From NCBI RefSeq assembly GCF_025195095.1, contig NZ_JANAVZ010000001.1, positions 372,001 to 436,000 on the forward strand: a DNA stretch of 64,000 nt, given 5' to 3'. Source of the stretch: Paracoccus maritimus. Its GTDB lineage: Bacteria; Pseudomonadota; Alphaproteobacteria; Rhodobacterales; Rhodobacteraceae. Below, piece by piece: positions 1 to 8,957 of the stretch; position 1 is the first letter of the stretch, and each line of letters starts with the position of its first letter. A program made the position numbers and the translations under genes. Below the pieces are notes generated by a model. The model was given only the letters and a program-made list of their open reading frames with translations. It was not told the origin of the DNA and did not search any database.

Positions 1-1461
1 CTCGATTTCGGCGGGGTCGATATTGTGGCCGCCACGGATGATCAGATCCTTGGCGCGGCCGGTGATCCACAGGTATCCGTCGGGGTCCAGACGGCCCAGA
101 TCGCCGGTCCGAAGATAGATGTCCTCGGCGAAAAGCCGGTGGTTCTTGTCGGCTTCGGTATAGGTCGAACCCGGGAAGACTCCCGGATTGGCGATGCAGA
201 TCTCGCCCACCTCGTCGATGCCGCAATCATGGACGTTGCCCGCATCGTCATGCCTGAGGATCCGCACATGCGTATGTGGCAGCGGAATTCCGACCGAGCC
301 GACCTTCTTCATTCCATCGACGGGATTGCAGCTGACAAGGCAGGTCGCCTCGGTCAGCCCATAGCCCTCGGCGATCTCGACGCCGGTCGCCGCCTTGAAG
401 CGATTGTACAGCTCGATCGGCAGCGGCGCCGACCCCGAGATCGCGGTCCGCAGCGTCGATACGTCGCCATCCACAGGTCGCTGCATCAGAGCCGAGATCG
501 CGGTCGGAACGGTGATCAGGAACGTGCAATGCCAGCGTTCGATCAGCTTCCAGAAATTGTCGAAGACGCCGTCGCCGCGATAGCCTGCCGGCGTCGGCAT
601 CACCACATGCGCGCCCGAGGCGATGCACGACATCAGCACCGGATAGGCCGCAAAGACGTGGAACATCGGCAGGGGACACATCAGAACGTCGGTTTCGTCA
701 AACAGCAATGTCCCGCCAAGCCAGCCGTTATAGATCATGCCGCTGTATTTATGCTGCGCGACCTTGGGTGTGCCGGTGGTGCCGCCGGTGTGGAAATAGG
801 CCGCGACCCGGTCCTGCTGGGGGTCGTCGAACATCAGGCGGTTATGCTTCTGGGCGCTGGTGGCGGCCTCGAAGTCCAGGATCTTCGCGTGATGCCGTGT
901 CTTGACCTTCGGGCGCAGCAGCGGAACCAGCAGGCGCTTGGGTCCGCGCAGATGCCGCCGAAGGTCGATCTCGACGACATGGCTGACGTTCGGGGCCTGG
1001 GCCACGGCGGCCGCGGCCTTCTGGGCGACGTCCGATTTCGGGAAGGCCTTCAGCGTCACCAGCACCTTGGCATTGGTCTCGCGCAGGATGCCGGCGATAT
1101 GCTCGGCGTCCAGAAGCGGGTTGATGGGGTTGACGATGCCCGCGGTGGCGCCGGCCAGCAGCACGATCGGAGTCTCGATGCTGTTGGGCAGCAGATAGGC
1201 GACCGTATCGGTCGGTCCCACGCCAAGACTGCGGAACAGATTGGCAGTTTCGGTGACCCGTTCCAGCACCTCACGCCAGGTCAGCGTGGTGGCATGATCG
1301 CGCGGCCCTGACAGCAGTTGGAAGCTGATCGCGGGGCGGTCGGGGAAACGTTCGGCGGTCCGGGTCAGGAAGCCGTGAATCGTCTTGGGCAGATCGCGCT
1401 GCTCATACGGCATCTCGTTTTGAACGCGATCCCGGTCGTCGTAGTTGCTGAAACGGCTCAT
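1..1461 (-). CDS. Acyl-CoA synthetase (AMP-forming), 3' end cut off
   Basis: Adenylate-forming enzyme that activates a carboxylic (probably fatty) acid to its CoA thioester through an acyl-AMP. The 487 codons visible begin at ATG 1461. The ATP-binding loop HTGGTTGTPKVAQH lies near residue 225, the adenine-side motif EGYGLTEAT near residue 375, and the hinge region LRTGDLGRLDPDGYLWITG close to the end. The frame stays open to base 1, so the C-terminal subdomain with the catalytic lysine lies outside the window. No strong ribosome site is seen before the start. Substrate chain length cannot be read from the sequence. It could also be a long-chain or aromatic acid ligase of the same superfamily. 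Confidence 0.9.
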   Translation of the reverse strand, partial: MSRFSNYDDRDRVQNEMPYEQRDLPKTIHGFLTRTAERFPDRPAISFQLLSGPRDHATTLTWREVLERVTETANLFRSLGVGPTDTVAYLLPNSIETPIVLLAGATAGIVNPINPLLDAEHIAGILRETNAKVLVTLKAFPKSDVAQKAAAAVAQAPNVSHVVEIDLRRHLRGPKRLLVPLLRPKVKTRHHAKILDFEAATSAQKHNRLMFDDPQQDRVAAYFHTGGTTGTPKVAQHKYSGMIYNGWLGGTLLFDETDVLMCPLPMFHVFAAYPVLMSCIASGAHVVMPTPAGYRGDGVFDNFWKLIERWHCTFLITVPTAISALMQRPVDGDVSTLRTAISGSAPLPIELYNRFKAATGVEIAEGYGLTEATCLVSCNPVDGMKKVGSVGIPLPHTHVRILRHDDAGNVHDCGIDEVGEICIANPGVFPGSTYTEADKNHRLFAEDIYLRTGDLGRLDPDGYLWITGRAKDLIIRGGHNIDPAEIE

Positions 1462-1585
1462 CTATCCCTCCCTTCAGGACCCGTCGGGTGCCTGTTCCCA
1501 TCGGCGTACCATGAGACAAAGGTGGGAAACGGGGCAAGGGTCCAGCCCGCCCCGCCCTGTGAAACGCGGCGTCAGATCGACCGCA

Positions 1586-2080
1586 CTAGGCGTCCTGCGG
1601 GATTCGCAGGACCTGGCCCGGATAGATCTTGTCCGGATCGCTCAGCATCGGGCGGTTGGCCTCGAAGATGGCGTGATACTTGTTGGCGCTGCCCAGATGC
1701 TGCTTGGCGATGCCTGACAGCGTCTCGCCCTTCTTGACGGTGTGAAACACCGGTGCGGCCTGTTCCTGCGGAAGATCGGCTTCGACCTTGGCGATCCCTT
1801 CGATATTGCCGACGGCAAGGATCAGCTTTTCCATGGTGGCCCGGTCTGCGCCCCGGGATTCGATCTTGACCGTGTCGCCCTTCAGCGTCAGGTGGACGTC
1901 ATCTGAATCAAGATCCAGCGCCCGCAATTCGGCCTTCAATGCGGCCACCTTGCGTTTGGTGTCATCGGCCTTTGCCGATTCGCCTGCAGGCTTTTCCTCC
2001 GCGGGCGTCGAGGGAGTCGCCGCCTCGGCTTTTCCGAAGATGGATTTCCCGGCATCCTTGACAAAATCCCAGATCGCCAT
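1586..2080 (-). CDS. LysM/BON-domain protein, Kbp (YgaU) family
   Basis: A 164-residue protein with the layout of Escherichia coli Kbp/YgaU, a cytoplasmic potassium-binding protein. The opening MAIWDFVKDAGKSIF matches the family start. An Ala/Glu/Lys-rich linker follows (about 20-45), then a BON-like domain (about 45-105, with ILAVGNIEGIAKV) and a C-terminal LysM domain (about 112-162, with VKKGETLSGIAKQHLG and YPGQVLRIP). No signal peptide is visible, so the LysM domain is probably not acting on the cell wall in the usual way. The linker makes it slightly longer than the roughly 150-residue E. coli protein. It lies upstream of the acyl-CoA synthetase on the same strand and is divergent from the CAP-domain gene. 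Confidence 0.88.
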   Translation of the reverse strand: MAIWDFVKDAGKSIFGKAEAATPSTPAEEKPAGESAKADDTKRKVAALKAELRALDLDSDDVHLTLKGDTVKIESRGADRATMEKLILAVGNIEGIAKVEADLPQEQAAPVFHTVKKGETLSGIAKQHLGSANKYHAIFEANRPMLSDPDKIYPGQVLRIPQDA

Positions 2081-2245
2081 GTGTGTCTTCCTCTGCGGGT
2101 TATGTTTCCTACAGGGGCGCAGAATGGCAGCGTCTGGTCAAGACGCCTCGCGGCAAGGCATCGCCGATCACTAAAGTGTTTTTCAACCTGAGGTTGCTGC
2201 ATCGGGGTGGCGACCCTAGGCTTGACCACAGACAGGATTGTTCGG

Positions 2246-2791
2246 ATGGAAAAAATGGTTCACTGGAAACGCCTCGCGGCACCGATGCTGGCGTGCGTGG
2301 CACTGGCCGCCTGTGGTGACAGCACGCAGGTTGCCCAACCGCGCGATCCGGGTGATGTGCAGGCGTCTGCGCCCGGCAAGGCGACCTGTGTCGCGACGAC
2401 CGCCGCGCAGAACGCCGCAGGCGCGCGGGCCACGAACGCTGCGCGAACGCGCAGCGGCCTTGCCCCGGTCAGGTCGAACATGCTGCTGGCCGACGTGGCC
2501 GCGCAGCATGCCTGCGACATGGCAAAGCGCGGGGTGATGACGCATCGCGGCAGCAAGACATCCGGCCCCGGCCCTCGCGTCAAGGCCCGTGGTTACGCGC
2601 CGCGCCTGACGGCCGAGAATATTGCGGCCGGACCCTTCGACCTGCCCCGCGTCCTGTCCGAATGGAATGCCTCGCAAGGGCATCTGGACAATATCAACAT
2701 TCCGCAGGTGCGCGACTACGGGATCGGTCAGGCCATCGGTTCGGATGGCCGGACGCGATACTGGTCGGCGATCTATGCCGCGCCGAAATAG
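2246..2791 (+). CDS. CAP-domain (SCP/PR-1) lipoprotein
   Basis: A 181-residue predicted lipoprotein. The N-terminus carries a short basic stretch, a hydrophobic segment and the lipobox LAAC, so the mature protein should begin at a lipidated cysteine near residue 24. Residues about 50-180 form a CAP domain: the motifs HACDMAKRGVMTHRG, AENIAAGPFDLP and DYGIGQAIGSDG match the bacterial CAP layout, including the conserved metal-binding histidine positions. Bacterial CAP proteins are extracytoplasmic and mostly of unknown function. ATG 2246 is preferred, with ATG 2255 three codons later as an alternative. It converges on the exporter gene, leaving only a few bases between the two stop codons. Confidence 0.85.
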   Translation: MEKMVHWKRLAAPMLACVALAACGDSTQVAQPRDPGDVQASAPGKATCVATTAAQNAAGARATNAARTRSGLAPVRSNMLLADVAAQHACDMAKRGVMTHRGSKTSGPGPRVKARGYAPRLTAENIAAGPFDLPRVLSEWNASQGHLDNINIPQVRDYGIGQAIGSDGRTRYWSAIYAAPK

Positions 2792-2796
2792 GGGCG

Positions 2797-4611
2797 TTAC
2801 CCCGCGACCGCCGTCGCGGCGGGACGTTCCAGTTCGGTGCCGTCGGTGAACTGCATCCTCGCCAACCTCGCGTAAAGGCCGCCTTCCGCCACCAGATCGT
2901 CGTGACTGCCTTGTGCGATGATGCGGCCGTGATCCAGGACCACGATCCGGTCCGCCTTCTTCACAGTCGCCAGCCGGTGCGCGATGACGATTGTCGTGCG
3001 CCCCTCGGACAGGCGGTTGACGGCGGCTTGCACCAGCGCCTCGGATTCCGCGTCCAGCGCGCTGGTGGCCTCGTCCAGCAGCAGAACGGGCGCGTCGCGC
3101 AGGATCGCGCGGGCGATGGCGATACGCTGGCGCTGCCCACCGGACAGCATCACGCCCCGTTCGCCCAGCTTCGTGTCATAACCCTGCGGCAATGCGACGA
3201 TGAAATCATGGGCGTGGGCAGCGCGCGCGGCGGCCTCGACTTCGGATTCCGGGGCGTCAGGGCGGCCAAGACGGATATTCTCGCGTGCCGAGGCGGCAAA
3301 GATCACCGGATCCTGCGGCACCAGCGCCAGCGCCTTGCGGAAATCGTCGCGGCGCATGTCGCGCAGATCGATCCCGTCCAGCGTGACCTGGCCGGTGCCG
3401 GGATCCCAGAACCGTTGGATCAACTGGATCACGGTCGTCTTGCCTGCGCCTGACGGACCGACAAGGGCAACGGTCTCGCCCGGACGGATGGTCAGGTCCA
3501 CCCCCTCCAGCGCCGAGGCGTCGGGTCGTGTCGGGTAATGAAAGCTGACGTTCTGAAGCGCGATTTCGCCGCGCACCGGTCGGGGCAGGGCGACCGGATC
3601 GGCCGGGTCGCTGAGTGCGTCGCGCGCGGTCAGCAGTTCGGCCAGTCGTTCGGTGGCGCCGGCGGCACGTTGCAACTCGCCCCAGATTTCCGACAGGGCC
3701 CCGGTCGATCCGGCGACAAGGATCGCATAGATGACGAACTGGACCAGCTGGCCTGCCGTCATCACGCCTTCGCGCACGTCCCGCGCGCCGATCCACAGCA
3801 CGCCGATCACCCCGGCGAAGATCAGGAAGATCACGATCGCGGTCATCAGTGCCCGCGTGCCGATCCGGGTCAGCGCGACATCGTAGGATTGTTCGGTAAC
3901 ATGGTCGAACTGCGCGATGCTGCGGGCTTCGTGGGTATAGGCCTGCACTGTCTGTGCCGACAGAAGGTTTTCGGACGCCGCGCCGGACGAGGTCGCGATC
4001 CAGTCCTGATTGGCACGCGACAGCATCCGCAGACGGCGGCCCAGCACGATGATCGGCACCAGGATCGCCGGCACGATCAGCACGACCAGCCCCATCAGCT
4101 TCAGCGAGGTGAAGGCCAGCATCGCCATCCCCCCGGCAAGGATCAGCATGTTGCGCAGCGCGATCGACAGCGACGATCCGATGACCGACTGGATCAGGGT
4201 CGTGTCGGTCGTGATGCGCGACAGGATCTCGCCAGTCATCACGCGCTCGAAAAAGCCGGGGCTGAGGGTGATGACGCGGGCGAAGACCGCCTTGCGGATG
4301 TCTGCGACCACGCGTTCACCCAGCCGCGTCACGAAATAGTATCTGGCCGCTGTGCCAAGCGCCAGCAATGCGACGATGGCCAGGGCGGCGCCGAAATATT
4401 TGTCCAGCAGGCCTGCGCCGTCGTCGAAATTGTCCACGACCCGGCGCACCGCCAGAGGCAGGATCAGACTGATCCCCGACGTGACGATCAGTGCAGCCAG
4501 CGCCAGCGTGACCTGAATGCGATAGGGCCGGACAAAGGGCCACAACGCCCGCAGCGCCCCGACCTTCTTGCTGGCGGGCCTGTCTTCAAGGGTGCGCGTT
4601 CCGCGTGCCAT
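2797..4611 (-). CDS. ABC exporter, fused permease and ATPase (MsbA-like)
   Basis: A 604-residue half-transporter of the lipid/drug exporter class that should work as a homodimer in the inner membrane. Residues about 25-320 hold the six-helix transmembrane domain. The nucleotide-binding domain follows, with Walker A GPSGAGKTT near residue 400, signature LSGGQRQRIAIARA near 500, Walker B VLLLDEATSALDAESE just after, and the switch histidine in IVIAHRLATV. Length and domain order are normal for the family. The substrate is unknown: lipid A precursor, other lipids or drugs are possible. It lies 72 bases downstream of the MTA/SAH nucleosidase on the same strand. Confidence 0.9.
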   Translation of the reverse strand: MARGTRTLEDRPASKKVGALRALWPFVRPYRIQVTLALAALIVTSGISLILPLAVRRVVDNFDDGAGLLDKYFGAALAIVALLALGTAARYYFVTRLGERVVADIRKAVFARVITLSPGFFERVMTGEILSRITTDTTLIQSVIGSSLSIALRNMLILAGGMAMLAFTSLKLMGLVVLIVPAILVPIIVLGRRLRMLSRANQDWIATSSGAASENLLSAQTVQAYTHEARSIAQFDHVTEQSYDVALTRIGTRALMTAIVIFLIFAGVIGVLWIGARDVREGVMTAGQLVQFVIYAILVAGSTGALSEIWGELQRAAGATERLAELLTARDALSDPADPVALPRPVRGEIALQNVSFHYPTRPDASALEGVDLTIRPGETVALVGPSGAGKTTVIQLIQRFWDPGTGQVTLDGIDLRDMRRDDFRKALALVPQDPVIFAASARENIRLGRPDAPESEVEAAARAAHAHDFIVALPQGYDTKLGERGVMLSGGQRQRIAIARAILRDAPVLLLDEATSALDAESEALVQAAVNRLSEGRTTIVIAHRLATVKKADRIVVLDHGRIIAQGSHDDLVAEGGLYARLARMQFTDGTELERPAATAVAG

Positions 4612-4683
4612 ATCTGCCTGTTCTTGAATGTCTCCCCGGCCAAGGTTTAGGCGCTGGGGCGTGGAAGGACAAGGCGCGGGCCG

Positions 4684-5319
4684 TTATGGGGTCAGCCGCC
4701 CGTCGCGCAGCGCGTTCGCCAGCGCGTCCACAGCCTGCGCCAGTCTTTCGTCGATGACGTGCAGATATTCTGTCCAGTCCGACAATTCGCGCAACTCGGC
4801 AACCCCGTCCGAGATGCCGCGCAATCCGATCAGCGGGATGCCGAAATGCTGGGCCGCGCGCAGATGAGAAAATGTTTCCATATCCACCATGTCTTCGGCG
4901 ATGCCGGCATAGGCGTTGCCATTGACGATGTTCGCCCCGGTGGACAGGCTTGCGGTTGGCAGGTCCGGGATTCGGTGGGGCAGTTCGATCCGGGCCGGAA
5001 GGTCCAGGAACGGCGTCCGGCCGCGTTCAAACCCCAGTGCCGATGCGTCCATGTCGCGATAGGCGACAGCGCCGACCTGATAGATCTCGGTCTGCGCCAG
5101 CCGGTTCGATCCTGCCGATCCCAGAGACACGATCAGTCCGGGCGGTTCCGGCATCCCTGCCAGCGCGGCGGTCAACTGGACCGCGGCTTCGACCGGGCCG
5201 ACGCCAGTGATCAGCGGCGTGAGGCGGGCGCGCAACGCCGGGCCGTATTCGGCTTCGGCGGCCATCACGAACAGGATCGGGATTCCGGCGATGGTCTGAG
5301 GGCGGGGCGGTTCCTGCAT
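4684..5319 (-). CDS. mtnN: 5'-Methylthioadenosine/S-adenosylhomocysteine nucleosidase
   Basis: A 211-residue cytoplasmic nucleosidase that would cleave methylthioadenosine and S-adenosylhomocysteine to adenine and a thioribose. Family landmarks are present: VMAAEAEYG near the N-terminus (acidic catalytic position), SLGSAGS around residue 65, VDMETFSHLRAA around 145 (ribose-binding Met-Glu pair) and GISDGVAEL around 170 (catalytic Asp). It is a little shorter than the usual 230 residues. The gene precedes the ABC exporter on the same strand and diverges from the ZapE-type gene. Exact substrate preference cannot be deduced; another purine nucleoside phosphorylase-fold nucleosidase is the alternative. 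Confidence 0.85.
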   Translation of the reverse strand: MQEPPRPQTIAGIPILFVMAAEAEYGPALRARLTPLITGVGPVEAAVQLTAALAGMPEPPGLIVSLGSAGSNRLAQTEIYQVGAVAYRDMDASALGFERGRTPFLDLPARIELPHRIPDLPTASLSTGANIVNGNAYAGIAEDMVDMETFSHLRAAQHFGIPLIGLRGISDGVAELRELSDWTEYLHVIDERLAQAVDALANALRDGRLTP

Positions 5320-5428
5320 GGCGCATCCTGTCTTGTGATGCGCGCAGGTGACAACGGCTTGGGGTAAGGGTCAAGCCGACGCGATGCCATCTTGCGGCGG
5401 GCTTGGCGCCTGTGGCACTTGCCTGAGG

Positions 5429-6562
5429 ATGGGCAAGGTCAGCGAACTTTACAATCAGCGCGTTTCCGAGGGGCGGATCCAGTCAGACGCGGCGCAAGAG
5501 GCCGTCCTGCCGGATCTGGACCGGGTGTTGGATGACCTGGCGGCTGCGCCCGATGCGGCACCGGAAAAGCCACGTTCCGCATGGCGGGCGTTCCTTGGTG
5601 TCGGCAACACGGCGCCCGCCAGCCCGAAGCCCGGCGCGCAGGGGCTGTATCTGTGGGGTGGCGTCGGGCGCGGCAAGTCTATGCTGATGGACCTGATGGC
5701 CGAGGCGGCACCGGATCGCGCGCGCACGAGACGGGTTCATTTCCACGAGTTCATGCAAGAGATCCAGGCCGGGCTTGAGGCCGCGCGCAAGCGGCACGAA
5801 CAGGATGCGGTAAAGCCAGTGGCCATGGAGGTGGCCCGGCAGGTCCGGCTGCTGTGCTTCGACGAGATGCAGATCACCGACATCGCCGATGCCATGATCG
5901 TGGGCCGCTTGTTTCAGGTCCTGTTCGATCAGGGCGTCGTCGTCGTCACCACCTCGAACCGGAAGCCCGAGGATCTGTACAAGCATGGGCTGAACAGGCA
6001 GCTTTTCCTGCCGTTCATCGACCTGATCCGTCAACGGATGCAGACCGTCTGCCTGGACAGCGAGACCGATCACAGGCAGGGACGTGTGGGTGGTGGACAG
6101 GTCTGGTTCACCCCCGCCGATGCCGAGGCGCGCGCGGCGATGGACGCGATCTGGGACGACCTGACATCCGGTGCCGCGCCCGAGCCGCATCAGGTCGCGG
6201 TCCGCGGACGGCAGGTGGAACTGCCCGCTTTCGCGAACGGGGTTGGCCGATCCGGGTTCTGGGAACTGTGCGGGCGTCCGCTGGGACCGGCCGACTACCT
6301 TGCGCTGGCGCGCGAGGTTCATGTGCTGATGATCGATGGCATTCCGCGCCTGTCGATGTCGAACTATAACGAGGCGAAGCGCTTCGTGACCCTGATCGAC
6401 GCGATCTACGAGGCTAAGGTGCGGCTGATCGCCAGTGCGGCGGACGAACCCGAGCAGCTTTACAACGAAGGCGAAGGAAGCTTCGAGTTCGAACGCACAG
6501 CCAGTCGTCTGCGCGAAATGCAGGACGCCGGTTGGGGGACGCAGCCGCCCGATCAGGGCTGA
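5429..6562 (+). CDS. zapE: AFG1-family ATPase, ZapE-like
   Basis: A 377-residue AAA-type ATPase. Walker A is WGGVGRGKSM near residue 80 and Walker B is LLCFDEMQITDIADAM near residue 150, followed by the AFG1 block VVVVTTSNRKPEDLYKHGL. In E. coli, ZapE binds the division ring; the mitochondrial homologue (AFG1/LACE1) takes part in respiratory-chain protein quality control. ATG 5429 gives the usual family length, with GAGG just before it. ATG 5384 would add 15 residues and is possible. The gene is divergent from mtnN and ends 4 bases before the stop of the Hint-domain gene. Confidence 0.9.
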   Translation: MGKVSELYNQRVSEGRIQSDAAQEAVLPDLDRVLDDLAAAPDAAPEKPRSAWRAFLGVGNTAPASPKPGAQGLYLWGGVGRGKSMLMDLMAEAAPDRARTRRVHFHEFMQEIQAGLEAARKRHEQDAVKPVAMEVARQVRLLCFDEMQITDIADAMIVGRLFQVLFDQGVVVVTTSNRKPEDLYKHGLNRQLFLPFIDLIRQRMQTVCLDSETDHRQGRVGGGQVWFTPADAEARAAMDAIWDDLTSGAAPEPHQVAVRGRQVELPAFANGVGRSGFWELCGRPLGPADYLALAREVHVLMIDGIPRLSMSNYNEAKRFVTLIDAIYEAKVRLIASAADEPEQLYNEGEGSFEFERTASRLREMQDAGWGTQPPDQG

Positions 6563-6566
6563 AGGG

Positions 6567-7484
6567 TCATTCCGCGGTGAACGCTGCGCGGATGCGCGCG
6601 TATTCCCAGTGCTTGATGAACGGGCGTGCCGGACTCATCGGATTGTCGCCGTCAGCGATGCAGGGAAAGCAGGCGATCAGGCTAAGTCGCTGCGGCACGG
6701 ACAGCGCCCGCACGGCCATCTTGCCGGTGTAGAACGATTCCATCGGCGACCCTTCGGCAACGACCACCTCGTGATCGCCGAAGGCAATGTGGACAAGCTG
6801 AAAATCACCTTCCGACGGACGCAACGCGACACCGGGAGTGCCCGCCATCATCAGATGCCGGGCCGAGATCAGATATTCGGTGCCTTCAGCGTCTGTCACA
6901 AGAACCCGATGCTGCGGCGAGACATCGACATCGCGCCGCGGCAGCCCGTCCCCAAGCGCGCCCGCCTCGATCCGCACCGGACGCTTGTTTGGCGCAAGAT
7001 CAAGATGCGCGGAGGTGACGCGCGTTGCGTGGGTCCAGACCAGAGGCTGCGCGCCGTGGTCGCGCGTCAGGACCATGTCGCCCGGTCGCAGCATTTCGAC
7101 CGGCACTTCGCCGGATGGGGTTTCGATCATCGTGCCGGCCAGAAAACAGACATTCAGTGCCGCGACGGTGGGTCGGACGTTCGACAACCGGGTATTGTCG
7201 ATCAGTGCCGACACACTGTCGCCGCCACGAAGGGGTGTTGACGTGTAAAGCGTTCCGGTGCGGCCGCTGTCCCGACTTTCCGTATCACCGTCCCACAGGC
7301 TGACCGGACCGGTGTCGCCCGGGATCTGGCCGCTCAGGTTGCCCGTGTGGCTTTGCCATTCCGTGCTGTTGATGATGTCATCGTGGTTCAGGTCATTGAA
7401 CGTCAGCGCGATGCGGGTCGAATCCGCAGATGCGACACCTTCTGAAACTGGGGTCTGGAACAGCGTAATTGAAACGGCTGGCAT
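6567..7484 (-). CDS. Hint-domain protein
   Basis: A 305-residue protein with a Hedgehog/intein (Hint) domain in the middle. The block VCFLAGTMIETPSGEVPVE (about 112-130) holds the would-be nucleophile Cys, and DVSPQHRVLV (about 187-196) holds the block-B-like histidine. The N-terminal 100 residues are rich in Ser, Thr and Asp and resemble secreted Rhodobacterales proteins, yet there is no Sec signal, so type I export is an inference. ATG 7484 lacks a good ribosome site. An AGGAGG lies about 50 bases upstream with no standard start codon at the right distance, so the 5' end is uncertain. The role is unknown. Confidence 0.75.
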   Translation of the reverse strand: MPAVSITLFQTPVSEGVASADSTRIALTFNDLNHDDIINSTEWQSHTGNLSGQIPGDTGPVSLWDGDTESRDSGRTGTLYTSTPLRGGDSVSALIDNTRLSNVRPTVAALNVCFLAGTMIETPSGEVPVEMLRPGDMVLTRDHGAQPLVWTHATRVTSAHLDLAPNKRPVRIEAGALGDGLPRRDVDVSPQHRVLVTDAEGTEYLISARHLMMAGTPGVALRPSEGDFQLVHIAFGDHEVVVAEGSPMESFYTGKMAVRALSVPQRLSLIACFPCIADGDNPMSPARPFIKHWEYARIRAAFTAE

Positions 7485-7626
7485 GGCGGGGCACTCGAAT
7501 AACCACCGGCTAAAATATCTACAAAGATGAATTCCTCCTAGTCGGTAGTATTTCCCATACGAAGCATATTTCGCGGTTCCAAGCGGTTACCTGACCAAAA
7601 AGACAACGTAAGGTTGCGGGTGGTCG

Positions 7627-8898
7627 TCAGCCGTTGTCGCGCAGGATCCTGCCGGCAAGATACAGCGATCCGCAAATCAGGATCCGGGCGCGTGGCGTTC
7701 TGCCAACGATCAGCCGGATCGCCTCGTCGGCGCCTGAGGCGGTCATGGCATCCATCCCGACCGCATCCGCCGCGCGTGCCGTCTGGGTCGCGGGCAGGGT
7801 GTTCGGTTCGCCGGGAATGTCGATCGCGGTCAGGCTGTCGGCATGGGGGGCCAAGGCGCGCAGATAGCCATCTATGTCCTTGGTGTTCAGCATCCCACAG
7901 ACCAGATGGGTCGGACGCGTCGGCAGGTCGGCCAGTGTCGCCGCAAGTGCCTGCCCGCCCGCCGGGTTATGGCCACCATCAAGCCACAGTTCGGCCTGGT
8001 CCCCTGCGGTATCGAACAGGGGGCCGCGGACAAGGCGCTGCATCCGCGCGGGCCAGTCTGCGCGGGTGACGGCGGCGCGGGCCTGCGCGTGGCTGGCACC
8101 CAACTGCCGCAGCGCGGCCAGCGCGACCCCCGCATTCTGGATCTGGTGTGCGCCAATCAGTCCGGGCCGTGGCAGATCCCAAAGACCGTGGTCATCCTGA
8201 TAGATCATCCCGTCCCGGTCGGGTGCGGCCATCCAGTGCTGGCCAAAGGCGAAGATCGGTGCGGTCAGCCCAGAGGCCCGCGCCTCGATCACGCGCAGTG
8301 CGTCGTCCTGTTGCGGTCCGACCACACATGTCACGCGGGGTTTGATGATGCCTGCCTTTTCGGCGGCGATCAGCGGCAGCGTCTCGCCCAGATATTGCGT
8401 GTGATCGATGCTGACCGGCGTGATGACGGTCAGTTCTGGCGTATCGATCACGTTGGTTGCGTCCAGCCGGCCGCCAAGTCCGACCTCAAGCAGGGTGTAA
8501 TCCGCAGGCGTGCGGGAGAACGCCAGAAATGCCGCCGCTGTCGTGATCTCGAAGAAGGTGATCGGCTGGCCGTCGTTTGCAGCCTCGCATTCCTCCAGCG
8601 CGGCGGCCAGATCGGGCTCGGCGATCAGATCGCCTGCGACGCGGATGCGTTCGTGGAAACGGGCCAGATGGGGCGAGGTATAGGCATGGACACTGGCGCC
8701 GCCAGCTTCCAGCCCTGCCCGGATCATCGCTTGGGTGCTGCCCTTGCCGTTGGTGCCCGCAATATGAACGACCGGCGGAATCCGGTGCTGCGGATTGCCA
8801 AGCGCCTCAAGGATACGGTGCATTCGGTCCAGCGACAGGTCGATCACCTTGGGGTGCAACGACATGAGGCGGTCGAGGATGGCGTCGGAATGGCTCAT
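7627..8898 (-). CDS. folC: Bifunctional folylpolyglutamate/dihydrofolate synthase
   Basis: A 423-residue cytoplasmic ligase that adds glutamate to dihydropteroate and to folates. The Mur-ligase-type P-loop is HIAGTNGKGST near residue 45. Later landmarks are LLEVGLGGRLDATN near 145, the SIDHTQYLG block, and WLDGGHNPAGG near 300. Length is typical. The frame stays open far upstream of the start, but homology begins at MSHSDAILDRLMSLHPK, fixing the start at 8898. It lies 59 bases downstream of accD on the same strand, an arrangement common in proteobacteria, and upstream of the Hint gene. Confidence 0.95.
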   Translation of the reverse strand: MSHSDAILDRLMSLHPKVIDLSLDRMHRILEALGNPQHRIPPVVHIAGTNGKGSTQAMIRAGLEAGGASVHAYTSPHLARFHERIRVAGDLIAEPDLAAALEECEAANDGQPITFFEITTAAAFLAFSRTPADYTLLEVGLGGRLDATNVIDTPELTVITPVSIDHTQYLGETLPLIAAEKAGIIKPRVTCVVGPQQDDALRVIEARASGLTAPIFAFGQHWMAAPDRDGMIYQDDHGLWDLPRPGLIGAHQIQNAGVALAALRQLGASHAQARAAVTRADWPARMQRLVRGPLFDTAGDQAELWLDGGHNPAGGQALAATLADLPTRPTHLVCGMLNTKDIDGYLRALAPHADSLTAIDIPGEPNTLPATQTARAADAVGMDAMTASGADEAIRLIVGRTPRARILICGSLYLAGRILRDNG

Positions 8899-8908
8899 CT
8901 GCGAACAG

Positions 8909-8925
8909 CCGGGGGCCAGCCCCGG
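8909..8925. repeat. Short GC-rich hairpin between accD and folC
   Basis: Inverted repeat CCGGGG-GCCAG-CCCCGG in the accD-folC spacer. The core GGGGCCAGCCCC (or its complement) recurs in the pdxA-rsmA spacer at 35594-35613, which suggests a dispersed repeat. It may also weakly attenuate or stabilise the accD-folC transcript. Confidence 0.5.
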
Positions 8926-8957
8926 ACCTCCGGGATAATTGGACAAGTGAGACGCCG

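Noticed and set aside
25..1311. Long open frame on the plus strand (428 residues) across the acyl-CoA synthetase region
   Set aside because: It is antisense to a clear AMP-binding enzyme; high GC content leaves long shadow frames, and its product has no recognisable domain.
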